DNA of 64,000 bases from Ceratopteris richardii (GCA_020310875.1 CM035439.1:144559226-144623225); one strand, 5' to 3'; shown: positions 13,405-25,715, counted from the stretch's first letter. The notes: generated from the sequence alone by a model not told the origin. Translations and numbers: made by a program.

Positions 13405-13735
13405 CCAACGCGCTATGGTGGGCTAGTAGGTGGATGGATTTATCCTAGCCGGGTGGTTAGGACCACGAGCTGAAGCTAGTTTTGCCATAGGCTTGGGATG
13501 TACATGTTTGTGTCTTAGCTACGCGCCATAACGGGTTGGTAGGTAGGTGGAGCCATCGTGGCTAGGTAGTCACGACCACGAGCCGCATCCAGCTTCGTTA
13601 TGGGCTAGCTGATATATGTTACTTGTCTATCGTTATGTGTTCGTGTGTTGTGCGCTGCATTGCATTCGTAGATGGGTGGAATCAACCTGGCCGGGTGGTC
13701 AGGCCCACGAATCGCATCCAATGTCAACGTAGGTA
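13405..13735. repeat. Degenerate tandem repeat, about three units of 115-130 bp
   Basis: Units start near 13405, 13521 and 13650. Each has a GCGCYATRRYGGG-like start, then a gtaggtggrtgga motif, a ccgggtggtyagg motif and a ccacgarccgca motif. The units have diverged by roughly a quarter. The left edge of the large tandem duplication (13591) falls inside the second unit. Confidence 0.6.
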
Positions 13736-15122
13736 AACTTCTGAATATAAATAAATTTACATATGAAATTATTCCCCACTCCTGAGGGGGAGAGAGAGAG
13801 AGGAGAGGGCGGTGATCGCCTGGAAGGAAACGTTATTTGCTTGTGTGATTGATATGGTGGCTTGTGATAGATCAGCTTACTCTGAATCAACATTCTCAAA
13901 GGCACGGATACTGTATATGTACTTATAGATGAGACCTCTAGCGAGGTAATGCACGATTTTGCTTTATAACTTGTGTGCTTTATCCGAGGGTTTTCTAGTG
14001 TGTGGGGCACTCTAGGGTTTTTATGTAGGACTTAACCTGTACTCGAGTCTCAATTACTTTTGTAGGACGACGATGGGGATTCTTAGGGAGTGTTTAGTCA
14101 TAGAATAATTGTACATAGCGAATAGTAGGTGCAATAATGGGGTATGCATTTTGGGTATGTTTCATCTCCTGTTGGATTCATTTCAGTTGTTGTTGTTTAT
14201 TTTGGTATTTCCATTTCTGTTTTTTTTCACAATGACAGTCATATGTGTAAGACATGGAAAGGTATGAATGTGTTACTTTGGTTGAGACTATTTTCATAAT
14301 GGAATGCATGAGCAATTTGATGCATGTTGGAATTGGAGTTGCATATATGTGCATGTTCTTGGATCATTTTGAAGTGAATGATTTGTATGTATTCATGAGT
14401 CATTTTTTGAGCACTAATAGCTTCAAAGAGTGCATGTTCCGTTGGAGTAATAGCTCGATAAAAAGGTATGCAAACAAGTTGTAAACTGATATGGTTATCG
14501 CTGTTTGGATTGTATTGTAGCAGGAGTGGCTCGTCGAGGACGACTTCACGAATAAGAAGAGGGGAGTATGTTAGCTCACAAAATGGTTGGTTTTTATGCA
14601 CTAATGTGGTTCTATTTGGCAGGAAAATATGTTTGATTTCAGGTACCTGAAGAGTTGATTAGATGATTGATGGAAATTATTTGGGGACTACATGAAGACT
14701 TTTGGGTCAAGAGGAACGCTGTCAAGTGAGGCAATACTTGGAGATATGAACTTTTGTTAGGGTGGTTACCACATATCTGCTTACATAGATGGTCTATCTC
14801 AAAAAGGCACTCGACAAAGTCAACATAGCAATTGTCTCGCCAAAATATTATGTGATGCTTATATCATTGACAATTATTGCTAGTATCAACATATTCAAAG
14901 ATTGGGATGGACAAAGGGCTCCAAAGTGGTCTCTAAAATCTGTGGATTTATAACACTTATATCTCGAACAATTTTGCTGCACTCAACGGACGGTTCTAGT
15001 GGCACTAGAAAATTATTGGCGATTGTGGGAGAAATTGCCAACTTTGTAGCATATGCTTATGCAACAGTGATTTTGCATGAATCGTTGCAATTGCACTAGT
15101 TCTGATATTCTACTTTGCCCCG

Positions 15123-15626
15123 ATGGGGTCGGACACAAGTAATGACATTTGTTGGTATATGCTTCCTAATGGGCTCACTGTCGATTATGAGTGTCAAAGC
15201 ATTAGTCATTGCTGTGTTTTTCTCCATGCCATCAACTGTGGTTATGAGGACAAAACAGCCTGGAATTATGAGTGTGGCAGCAATGATGTGATTAAGAAAT
15301 GGCAAGATTTCTATGTTAATGCAGGAAGAGTTGGAATCATCACTCCTTACCAGCACCTGCTCAATCTTTTAAAGGGACAATTTAGAAGGAGCCTTGCACG
15401 GGTTGTAGCAAAAGGCATAGAATTTAACACTGTTGATGGACTCCAAGGTCGTGAAGTTGACATCATTATATTTTCTACTGTTCGTGCAATGAGGGGTGCT
15501 CGAAGTTCATGTAGGATTAGATTTGTTCCTGTAGTTCGAAGGATGAATGCTGCTATAGCTCATGCTAGACTCTCTCTATGGATTGTGTGCTGCAGAAACA
15601 CCACGATGAGGAGATTATCAATTTGA
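15123..15626 (+). pseudogene. SEN1/UPF1-like RNA/DNA helicase fragment, duplication copy 1
   Basis: The translation contains GRVGIITPYQ, FNTVDGLQGREVDIIIFST and VVRRMNAAIAHARLSLWIV. These match motifs IV, V and VI at the C-terminal end of superfamily 1 helicases of the SEN1/UPF1 group (AAA_12 region), which unwind RNA or RNA-DNA hybrids using ATP. Only the last ~90 residues of the motor core are recognisable; the Walker A and B motifs of the N-terminal half are absent. The frame stops soon after motif VI, where coiled-coil sequence of a different gene begins in another frame. It is therefore a partial copy, not a working helicase. The matching piece in copy 2 (20589-21092) differs at about ten residues. 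Confidence 0.75.
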
Positions 15627-16475
15627 GTAATCAGAAGAACAAGTTTCAGAAGGAGGTGAGTGCCCAAAGTATACAGTTACTGGACCTCAATGAAGAGATC
15701 TCTCACCTCAAGCAATCGATTCCTCTGGCTGAAAGTGAGAGAGACAGGAGTTTTGAGTCCCAGCAGGCTCTTCAACAGACCATAACAGATTTGCAGAATG
15801 AGTCTTTAAAAGAGGACAAACGTAAGCTCTCAGATGATCTCGTTATTACGACTCAGCATGTGCAATCACTTGAGCAGAAGCTCAGTGAGCTACAAGAAAT
15901 AGTAGAAGGGTTAGGAAAAGAGAAAATGGAGTTAGATGAAGCGATAAAGAATTCAGAAAGCAATCTCTTGTGGATTTGCAAAATGAACTTGTTTTTGTGC
16001 AAAGGAGCTTGAACAAGGAGATCTTCTTACAAATGAAGCAAAAAAAAAATTGCATTCAAAGAGCAGGTTGAGAAACTACTACAAGCTGCATTAGAAACAT
16101 TTCAAGAAGAGAGAACCAGGGTAGTTGGACTCCAAGATATTCTTGAAAAGCATATAGCAGATTTGAACCTGAATCTCAGAGAGGCTCAAGAGGCCCTTGA
16201 CTCCTCTGAAAATGAAAAAACCAAGCTTGTCAATGAGGCAGAGAAAAATTTTAAAGAATTATAGTCTGAATTTGCATTAACTCAAGACAGATTGAATGGT
16301 GAATTATGGGTCTTGATTCATGAGAGACAGGTACTGACTGACCAAGTTGTGGAGCTCAATGGTGTTTTAGAAACTCTTCACAGTGAACAAGAACAAGGAA
16401 CAGAGGCCCAAAATGTTTTACAGAAGCGCATAGCTGATTTAGAATTGCAGCTTGAGCACCACAATTGGCACCGAC
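15594..16475 (+). pseudogene. Coiled-coil protein gene fragment, duplication copy 1
   Basis: From about 15594 (after a CTGCAG that could be an old 3' splice site) the translation is a long heptad coiled coil, for example LLDLNEEISHLKQSIPLAES and SDDLVITTQHVQSLEQKL. The coiled-coil signal continues in shifted frames to about 16475 (for example DRLNGE, HERQVLTDQVVELNGVLE), with at least two frameshifts and one in-frame stop, so it is a pseudogene. The end is cut by a deletion relative to copy 2. I cannot name the parent gene; long plant golgins, kinesins and NET-like proteins all have such coils. Confidence 0.6.
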
Positions 16476-16479
16476 TCTT

Positions 16480-19054
16480 GCTTCTGTTGGGTTTCCCGTT
16501 TTTTGTCAGACCAATGGGCCGTTTTCCTTGCGTGGTGCAGAACTTAGGAGGTTTTGTTTGTCTTTTGCCAAAATTATCGAGGACAATTGGGGGAAGTGCT
16601 GGCGCCAACTCTGCTACCTCCTGCAAAACTGCCATTGACGGTGGTTTTTTTTGGCTATTCCTCATCATGAAAGAGGGGTTTGCTCTCGGATGACGTACAG
16701 GGTCGGGGCCAGCAGCAGTAGGAGTGGGTGGGGGCTCCATGCAGAGAGGCACGCAGCAGCGGGAGAAAAAGGGAAGGAGGGAGCCCTTTCTCTCTCTGTC
16801 TCGGTTTTTGTTTTTGTGCAAGGGGTACGAACAGGAGAAGAAGGGGGAGACACACTCTCTCTCCGCGTGGTGTGCAAGAACTCAGAGACGAGAAAAGGGA
16901 AGAATTCTTGAGTGCGGGAAGGATTTTTCTGGCTCTCGTTGGCTGGCTGATGTTTTGCAAAAGGATTGCTATTTGGGGAAGAACCCGCTTGGCTGGAGGA
17001 CACAATGGGAATGCTCTTAGGGAAGGACTGGGGGGCTGCCATCGAGGGGGTGTGTCCATCAGAGCTTGAATCGAAGGAGAGTGATGCACTCAGCAGCTCA
17101 GGGAGGGGGGGGTCGATTGCTAATTTTGGAGGACACATCTGAGGGGAGTTGCTCTCTGTGAGTAGAGGAGAGCGTCGAATATAGGGGTGGACAAGAACCA
17201 TGAAGGAGGGTTGTGGACTGCCAGGTCGTGTGTCTTCTGGAGTAGTACAGAGGGCTTCCGTAGGAGGATAGCCGCAGATCATCTATCTTTCAGAAGTTTT
17301 TTTGCACACTTGGTTGTTGCTCGAGGTGACAAGCAGGCATCAAAGGGGGGGAAAAGTTTTGGCAACTACTGGCGGTGTCCAAGACGACAGTAGGCAGGGA
17401 ATTCGCATTGTCTCCTTCTTCTTCGTCATTTTGTACAGATACCCCAACGGGGAACTCGGCTGGAAAGGGCGATACTTCTGTGTTTTAGGCTGAGGAAGAA
17501 GAGGAAGCTTGGAGCACCCTTAGCAAGAGGCAGGAGGAGTCATCGGATCTGAACCTCCTTCACGTTGTTCCTTTGGTGAGAGGAGACTCTCTGTTTCAAT
17601 ACTCTTGGTGCTCTATGCAGAGGAGGTAAGTCATTATACTATACCGAGGAAGGTTCTAATGCTGTTATGGAAAGTAGGAATACAGGAACTTGCCTCATAC
17701 TCCTCTAACGCCATGGAATAAGGTATCCGGTTGAAGCCTTGTACGAGCATGTTTCAGACTCCCTATGGTTCCACTGTAGTTATGAAAGGTGCATCATGAT
17801 GTAACTGTCAAGCATGTCTCACCTTCACCGAGATTAATTTTGCCTGCTTTTAGTATGGAATTGATACACAACTTTTGCTTTTGAACTCATAGTGTGTCAT
17901 CTTGCCTTGAATGCATGCGCACAATTAAGCTTAAATGGAAGAATAGTGGTAGGCTTCAATTACTGTGAAACGATTATGCATGTGTTCCTCATAGCCAAGC
18001 CATCACATATCCCCTCGCTGCTATGATGCTGTTGTAGGTCTGCGGAGGGGTGCGATGATTGTAGCATAGATTCCTCGTTCTGGAAGGTACGACAGTGCCA
18101 TTTGTGGACGATCTATATACAGCCAAAGAATATGAGCACTCTTAAACTGGCTCTTCCTGTCGCTGTGCAGTAGGATTTCAGTTTCCATAATCTGGCTTGT
18201 TTTCGCCCTGTCTTACTCCCTCGAGTCTGTCACTGATCACCACTCGTTCGGAGATATTCTGTTATCATGGTTCTTGAAATTTAAGATGTATTACTCAAGT
18301 ATGCATTCAGATAATTGAACACGACGAAAGATTCATTATTGATTTTTGTGCTCGGCCCACTTGGATTGTCGTTGCTGGGGTGTTACTCCGGCTGGTGACC
18401 TGTGTGGATTGCGTTTGAACAAAGAATCAGCTTGAGTGATACATGCGAATGCTCGCGGATAGTGGATTGCGTTTGACCTTTCCTTTGGGGATAGTGTGGC
18501 GTAACGCTCTGACGGATGGAGCAGATTGCTGGAATTGTTATGCCTACGAGTACTCCGATTCATTTATCGTTAGAAAAGTCTGATTTTTTAGAACTCAAGT
18601 CGAAATGCCCAAGAATGTGCGATTGAGTTTGTACGTTTATTATAGTTTGGGGCTTCTCTACTTGTATTGTTTCGATTATCCCTTATGATATGTATGGGAT
18701 CGTTAACCTTTAAGCTATCTGTCTTTGTTCAAAAAAAAAAAATGGAAGTTGCATGTTTTTATGTATTTTGTCTTCAATCCTTCACCTTACGTAAGAAAAA
18801 AAAAACTTTGAGCCTCATATAATTACGGGTGGAGGAATGAGGAAAGAGGAGGACTGTGGGTAGGTGTGCATACGCGAATGCGAGGTAGTGTGGTTGGGTA
18901 GAGGTAGAAAAGAAAGAAAGGGGGGAAGTAGGTGTGTGGGCATGAATGTGTACTAGTGTGTGAGAGTGTATGTGCAAGTGCATAGGTGAGTATGTGGGTG
19001 TGTGAAAAGAATACGGGAGGGGGTGAAAGAGAGAGAATAAGCGGTTGACGGGGT
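16480..19054. other. Non-coding part of duplication unit, copy 1
   Basis: From 16480 to 17600 the sequence is GC-rich with purine runs and many overlapping open frames on both strands, none with a recognisable domain. From 17600 to 18720 it is AT-richer and ends at an A-run of about 11 (18730), which could mark the 3' end of a retroposed transcript. From 18830 to 19050 it is G- and GT-rich. No gene is supported. Confidence 0.45.
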
Positions 19055-20588
19055 AGCTTCGTTATGGGCTAGCTGATATATGTTACTTGTCTATCGTTAT
19101 GTGTTCGTGTGTTGTGCGCTACATTGCATTGGTAGATGGGTGGAATCAACCTGGCCGGGTGGTCAGGCCCACGAATCGCATCCAATGTCAACGTAGGCAA
19201 ACTTGTGAATATAAATAAAATTTACATATGAAATTATTCCCCACTCTTGAGGGGGAGAGAGAGAGAGAGGAGAGGGTGATGATCGCCTGGAAGGGAACGT
19301 TATTTGCTTCTGTGATTGATATGGTGGCTTGTGATAGATCAGCTTACTCTGAATCAACATTCTCAAAGGCACGGATACTGTATATGTACTTATAGATGAG
19401 ACCTCTAGCGAGGTAATGCACGGTTTTGCTTTATAACTTGTGTGCTTTATCTGAGGGTTTTCTAGTGTGTGGGGCACTCTAGGGTTTTTATGTAGGACTT
19501 AACCTGTACTCGAGTCTCGATGACTTTTGTAGGACAACGATGGGGATTCTTACGGAGTGTCTAGTCATGGAATAATTGTACATAGCGAATAGTAGGTGCA
19601 ATAATGGGGTATGCATTTTGGGTATGTTGCATCTCCTGTTAGATTCATTTCAGTTGTTGTTGTTTATTTCAGTATTTCCATTTCTGTTTTTTTTCGCAAT
19701 GACAGTTGTATGTGTAAGACATGCAAAGGTATGAATGTGTTACTTTGGTTGAGACTATTTTCATAATGGAATGCATGAGCAATTTGATGCATGTTGGAAT
19801 TGGAGTTGCATATATGTGCATGTTCTTGGATCATTTTGAAGTGAATGATTTGTATGTATTCATGAGTGATTTTTTGAGCACTAATAGCTTCAATGAGTGC
19901 AGGTTCCGTTCGAGTAATGGCTCGATAAAAGGTATGCAAACAAGTTGTAAACTGATATGCTTATGGTTGTTTGGATTGTATTGTAGCAAGAGTGGCTCGT
20001 CAAGGACGACTTCGCGAATAAGAAGAGGGGAGTATGTTAGCTCACAAAATGGTTGGTTTTTATGCACTAATGTGGTTCTATTTGGCAGGAAAACATGTTT
20101 GATTTTAGGTACTTGAAGAGTTGATTAGATGATTGATGGAAATTATTTGGGGACTACATGACGACTTTTGGGTCAAGAGGAACGCTGTCAAGGAACGCAA
20201 TACTTGGAGATATGAACTTTTGTTAGGGTGGTTACCACATATGTGCTTACATAGATGGTCTATCTCAAAAAGGCACTCGACACAGTCAACACAACAATTG
20301 TCTTGCCAATATATTATGTGATGCTTACATCATTGACAATTATTGCTAGTGTCATCATATTCAAAGATTGGGATGGACAAAGGGCTCCAAAGTGGTCTCT
20401 GAAATCTGTGGATTTATAACACTTATATCTCGAACAATTTTGCTGCATTCAACGGACGGTTCTAGTGGCACTAGAAGATTATTGGCGATTATGGGAGAAA
20501 TTGCCAACTTTGTAGCATATGCTTATGCAACAACGATTTTGCATGAATCGTTGCAATTGCACTAGTTCTGATATTCTACTTTGCCCCG

Positions 20589-21092
20589 ATGGGGTCGGAC
20601 ACAAGTAATGACATTTGTTGGTATATGCTTCCTAATGGGCTCACTGTCGATTATGAGTGTCAAAGCATTAGTCATTGTTGTGTTTTTCTCCATGCCATCA
20701 ATTGTGGTTATGAGGACAAAATAACCTGGAATTATGAGAGTGGCAGCAATGATGTGCTTAAGAAATGGCAAGATTTCTATGTTAATGCAGGAAGAGTTGG
20801 CATCATCACTCCTTACCAGCACCTGCTCAATCTTTTAAAGGGACAATTTAGAAGGAGCCTTGCACGGGTTGTAACAGAAGGAATAGAATTTAACACTGTT
20901 GATGGACTCCAAGGTCGTAAAGTTGACAACATTATATTTTCTATTGTTCGTGCAATGAGGGGTGCTCGAAGTTCATGTAGGATTAGATTTGTTCCTGTAG
21001 TTCGAAGGATGAATGCTGCTATAGCTCATGCTAGACTCTCTCTATGGATGGTGTGCTGCAGAAACACCACGATGAGGAGATTATCAATTTGA
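20589..21092 (+). pseudogene. SEN1/UPF1-like helicase fragment, duplication copy 2
   Basis: Second copy of the helicase piece at 15123-15626, with the same motif set: GIITPYQ (motif IV region), FNTVDGLQGRKVDNIIFS (motif V, with the usual GRE changed to GRK and DII changed to DNI) and VVRRMNAAIAHARLSLW (motif VI region). The changes at conserved positions suggest no selection on the motor. It also stops after motif VI at the coiled-coil junction. Confidence 0.75.
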
Positions 21093-22010
21093 GTAATCAG
21101 AAGAACAAGTTTCAGAAGGAGGTGAGTGCCCAAAGTATACAGTTACTGGACCTCAATGAAGAGATCTCTCACCTCAAGCAATCGATTCCTCTGGCTGAAA
21201 GTGAGAGAGACAGGAGTTTTGAGTCCCAGCAGGCTCTTCAACAGACCATAACAGATTTGCAGAATGAGTCTTTAAAAGAGGCCAAACGTAAGCTCTCAGA
21301 TGATCTCGTTATTACGACTCAGCATGTGCAATCACTTGAGCAGAAGCTCAGTGAGCTACAAGAAATAGTAGAAGGGTTAGGAAAAGAGAAAATGGAGTTA
21401 GATGAAGCGATAAAGAATTCAGAAAGCAATCTCTTGTGGATTTGCAAAATGAACTTGTTTTTGTGCAAAGGAGCTTGAACAAGGAGATCTCCTTACAAAT
21501 GAAGCAAAAAAAAAAATTGCATTCAAAGAGCAGGTTGAGAAACTACTACAAGCTGCATAAGAAACATTTCAAGAAGAGAGAACCAGGGAAGTTGGACTCC
21601 AAGATATTCTTGAAAAGCATATAGCAGATTTGAACCTCAATCTCAGAGAGGCTCAAGAGGCCCTTGACTCCTCTGAAAATGAAAAAACCAAGCTTGTCAA
21701 TGAGGAAGAGAAAAATTTTAAAGAATTATAGTCTGAATTTGCATTAACTCAAGACAGATTGAATGGTGAATTATCGGTCTTGATTCATGAGAGACAGGTA
21801 CTAACTGACCAAGTTGTGGAGCTCAATGGTGTTTTAGAAACTCTTCACAGTGAACAAGAACAAGGAACAGAGGCCCAAAATGTTTTACAGAAGCGCATAG
21901 CTGATCTAGAATAGCAGCTTGAGCAAGACAAGGAAGCTCTGGCATCATCAAAAAGAGAGAAAGAAGAAACCGATGCCCTTCTTACAAATAGAAGAAATGG
22001 CCGATGTGAA
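21060..22010 (+). pseudogene. Coiled-coil protein gene fragment, duplication copy 2 (longer)
   Basis: Same coiled coil as in copy 1, nearly identical over the first 144 codons (about two differences). Here the coil continues past the point where copy 1 is deleted, adding a segment reading EQDKEALASSKREKEETDALL in a shifted frame. This extra coil shows that copy 2 keeps the older state and copy 1 has lost it. Frameshifts and stops are present, so it is a pseudogene. Confidence 0.6.
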
Positions 22011-22049
22011 TGCTGATTATGCCAGACCCCTATACTAGCATGTTTTCCA

Positions 22050-24583
22050 TCACAATTGGCACCGACTCTTGCTTCTGTTGGGTTTCCCGTTTTTTGTCAG
22101 ACCAAATGGACCGTTTTCCTTGCGTGGTGCAGAACTTAGGAGGTTTTGTTTGTCTTTTGCCATAATTATCGAGGACAACTGGGGGAAGTGCTGGCGCCAA
22201 CTCTGCTACCTCCTGCAAAACTGCCATCGACGATGGTTTTTTTTTGGCTATTCCTCATCATGAAAGAGGGGTTTGCTCTCGGATGACGTACAGGGTCGGG
22301 GCCAGCCGCAGCAGGAGTGGGTGGGGGCTCCATGCAGAGAGACACGCAGCAGCGGGAGAAAAAGGGAAGGAGGGAGCCCTTTCTCTCTCTCTCTCGGTTT
22401 TTGTTTTTGTGCAAGGGTTACGAACAGGAGAAGAAGGGGGAGACACACTCTCTCTCCGCGTGGTGTGCAACAACTCAGAGACGAAAAAAGGGAAGAATTC
22501 TGAGTGCGGGAAGGATTTTTCTGGCTCTCGTTGGCTGGCTGATGTTTTGCAAAAGGATTGCTATTTGGGGAAGAACCCGCTTGGCTGGAGGACACAACGG
22601 GAATGCTCTTAGGGGAGGACTGGGGGCTGTCGTTGAGGGGGTGTGTCCATCAGAGCTCAAATCGAAGGAGAGTGATGCGCCCAGCAGCTCAGGGAGGGGG
22701 GAGGGTCGATTGCTAATTTTGGAGGATACATCTGAGGGGAGTTGCTCTCTCTGAGAAGAGGAGCATCGAATACAGGGGTGGACAAGAACCGTGAAGGAGG
22801 GCTGTGGACTGCAAGGTCGTGTGTCTTCTGGAGTAGTATAGAGGGCTTCCGTAGGAGGATAGCCGCGGATCATCTGTCTTTCAAAAGTTTTTTTGCACAC
22901 TTGGTTGTTGCTCGAGGTGACAAGCAGGCATCAAAGGGAGGGAAAAGTTTTGGCAACTACTGGCGGTGTCCAAGACGACAGTAGGCAGGGAATTTGCATT
23001 GTCTCCTTCTTCTTCGTCATTTTGTACAGATACCCCAACAGGGAACTGGGCTGGAAAGGGGGATACTTCCGTGTTTTAGGCTGAGGAAGAAGAGGAAGCT
23101 TGGAGCACCCTTAGCAAGAGGCAGGAGGAGTCATCGAATCTGAACCTCCTTCATGTTGTTCCTTTGCTGAGAGGAGACTCTCTGTTTCAATACTCTTGGT
23201 GCTCTATGCAGAGGAGGTAAGTCATTATTCTATACCGAGGAAGGTTCTAATGTTGTTATGGAAAGTAGGAATGCAGGAACTTGCCTCATACTCCTCTAAC
23301 GCCATGGAATAAGGTATCCGGTTGAAGCCTTGTACGAGCATGTTTCAGACTCCCTATGGTTCCACTATAGTTATGAAAGGTGCATCATGATGTAACTGTC
23401 AAGCATGTCTCACCTTCACCGAGATTAATTTTGCCTGCTGTTAGTATGGAATTGATACGCAACTTTTGCTTTTGACCTCATAGTGTGTCATCTTGCCTTG
23501 AATGCATGCGCACAATTAAGCTTAAATGGAAGAATAGTGGTAGGCTTCAATTACTGTGAAATGATTATGCCTATGTTCCTCATAGCCAAGCCATCACATA
23601 TCCCCTCGCTGCTATGATGCTGTTGTAGGTCTGCAGAGGGGTGCGATGATTGTAGCATAGATTCCTCGTTCCGAAAGGTACGACAGTGCCATTTGTGAAT
23701 GATCTATATACACCCAAAGAATATGAGCACTCTTAAACAGGCTCTTCCAGTCGCTGTGCAGTAGGATTTCAGTTTCCATAATCTGGCTATTCTGTTATCA
23801 TGGTTCTTGAAATTTAAGATGTATTACTCAAGTATGCATTCAGATAATTGAACACGACGGAAGATTCATTATTGATTTTTGTGCTCGGCCCACTTCGATT
23901 GTCGTTGCTGGGGTGTTACTCCGGCTGGTGACCTATGTGGATTGCGTTTGAACAAAGAATTAGCTTGAGTGATACATGCAAATGCTCGGGGATAGCGGAT
24001 TGCGTTTGACCTTTCCTTTGGGGATAGTGTGGCGTAACGCTCTGACGGATGGAGCAGATTGCTAGAATTGTTATGCCTACGAGTACTCCGATTCAGTTAT
24101 CGTTAGAGAAGTCTGATTTTTTAGAACTCAAGTCGAAATGCCCAAGAATGTGCGATTGAGTTTGTACGTTTATTATAGTTTGGGGCTTCTCTACTTGTAT
24201 TGTTTCGATTATCCCTTATGATATGTATGGGATCGTTTACCTTTAAGCTATTTGTCTTTGTTCAAAAAAAAAAATTGGAAGTTGCATGTTTTTATGTATT
24301 TCGTCTTCAATCCTTCACCTTACGTAAGAAAAAAAAAACTTTGAGCCTCATATAATTACGGGTGGAGGAAAGAGGAAAGAGGAGGACTCTGGGTAGGTGT
24401 GCGTACGCGAATGCGAGGGAGTGTGGTTGGGTAGAGGTAGAAAAGAAAGGGGAAAAGTAGGTGTGTGGGCATGAATGTGTACTAGTGTGTGAGAGTGTAT
24501 GTGCAAGTGCATAGGTGAGTATGTGGGTGTGTGAAAAGAATACGAGAGGGGGTGAAAGAGAGAGAATAAGCGGTTGACAGGGG
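22050..24583. other. Non-coding part of duplication unit, copy 2
   Basis: Matches 16480-19054. Open frames on both strands at 22160-22900 overlap one another and arise from GC-rich, low-complexity sequence; none shows a known domain. Confidence 0.45.
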
Positions 24584-25640
24584 TTTGAGAGTGCATGAGA
24601 GTATATGCATGTGCAGGAGTGAGAGTGAGAGAGAGAGGTTGTTGGAAGAAATTACTAGGGTTGGACATTAAATTGTGCACATATTCTCTAAGGTTATATT
24701 GGAGTGAAATTGAGGACTTGGGAGACCAAAATTGACCTAGTATCAGAGAGGTTAGGCAAAATATCATTGTGTGTATGCACTTTCCCTTGGACTAAGAGAC
24801 CCAACATGTATGGAAGCCAAGAGCCTTGTAACTACCTAGTTTGCTATTTTTCCTAGCTATCTAAGTCAAGTTAGGAAAAGTAGGTAACAATTAGGAAAGT
24901 ACATTTGCTCAACTACTTAACAAATAATTACCAAGAAACCATGCTTCTTCATATGCCAATGCATGTTCTTGCATGCAAATGCATGTGGGTATACCCATGT
25001 GTTTGCATGGTTTTTTCTTTTCATGCACCAAACTTAAATCAAGCAGTTCTTGAGCTTGTCATGCATGCATCCAAGCATCCATGCACAAACAATCTATTTG
25101 CTACCTTTCAAAAGGATATAGATATACATGAGCACAAACTTGAGTGCCTCCTATATATTTTTCAAGCAAGAAGAAAATGTGTGTCGTGCATGAAAACACT
25201 CTTTTGAAAGGAGAAATGCACAACCATTCATTTCTTTTTATTTTTTTTTGGGCATGAGCTTCTAGATGCATGCAATGGTTTTCCAATACTTCTATATCCG
25301 TTTAACTTTCCTTAAATTTATAGCATTTGCATAATCATTATAAAAAATGAAGACTACTATCATGCTTCAATAATATTTAGATTCAAGGTACATGAAAACG
25401 ACAAATACAGCAAGTATTGAAATGAAAACAGCAACTTCAAAAATACTTATCTCTCAATTAAGCTGATTTTTACGCTTCTCTGGGAAACAAGCTCCTGTGG
25501 ACAGGACAATGCATTCCTACCTCCAAGTGCTGGGTCCAAATCCTGTGCTGGGCAGAAGTAGACTAATGCTGATGTCCTATGAGTGTCTGTGTTTTGCTTT
25601 GGTCTAGATCAGAGGGTAAAATAGTTATTTATGGAAAGAC
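24584..25640. other. Unique non-coding stretch
   Basis: No gene recognised. The part near 24940-25100 is rich in ATGCAT-type palindromes and in GCATG words, without a clear repeat period. Confidence 0.4.
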
Positions 25641-25715
25641 GATCCGTGGCGCAAGCTAGCGCATCTGAATCCAGATACAGAGGTTGGGTAATCGATTTCT
25701 CGGTCTACAGATCAG
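25641..25715 (+). tRNA. tRNA-Trp(CCA)-like relic or tRNA-Trp-derived SINE head
   Basis: The stretch resembles nuclear plant tRNA-Trp. It has gatccg of the acceptor, a D stem GCGC...GCGC (25650-25662), an anticodon arm TCTGA...CAGA with CCA as the anticodon (25671-25673), and a T-loop-like ggtaatcgatttc. The D loop is shortened, the 3' anticodon stem has an extra base and the T arm pairs poorly, so it is probably not a working tRNA gene. It could instead be the head of a tRNA-derived SINE whose body would extend towards 25890. The family match is from memory. Confidence 0.45.

Larger units (their letters stand above)
13591..19054 (+). repeat. Large tandem duplication, copy 1 (~5.46 kb)
   Basis: The sequence from agcttcgttatgggctag at 13591 to gcggttgacgggg at 19053 is repeated directly at 19055-24583, with roughly 97 percent identity by eye and no spacer. 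The copy contains, in order, a non-coding 5' part (13591-15100), a SEN1-like helicase fragment, a coiled-coil gene fragment, a GC-rich non-coding stretch (16480-17600), and a tail ending in an A-run near 18730 and a second near 18795. It lacks about 123 bp present in copy 2 (junction at 16458) and carries about 58 bp (18198-18255) that copy 2 lacks. Confidence 0.9.
19055..24583 (+). repeat. Large tandem duplication, copy 2 (~5.53 kb)
   Basis: Direct repeat of 13591-19054, starting in register at 19055. The order of contents is the same. It keeps about 123 bp (21926-22048) missing from copy 1 and lacks the 58 bp found at 18198-18255, so each copy has its own later indel. Both A-runs near the end are kept (24263 and 24329). 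After gcggttgacagggg at 24584 the sequence becomes unique. Confidence 0.9.

Noticed and set aside
15123-15626. Helicase piece as evidence for a Helitron (RepHel)
   Set aside because: Motifs fit SEN1/UPF1-type helicases, not the Pif1-type helicase of Helitrons, and no Rep domain or Helitron termini were seen.
16378-17282. Long overlapping open frames on both strands (up to ~205 codons) in the GC-rich part of the duplication unit, repeated at 22166-22900
   Set aside because: Frames overlap one another on both strands, the composition is low-complexity Ser/Pro/Arg, no domain is seen, and the lengths differ between the two copies because of indels.
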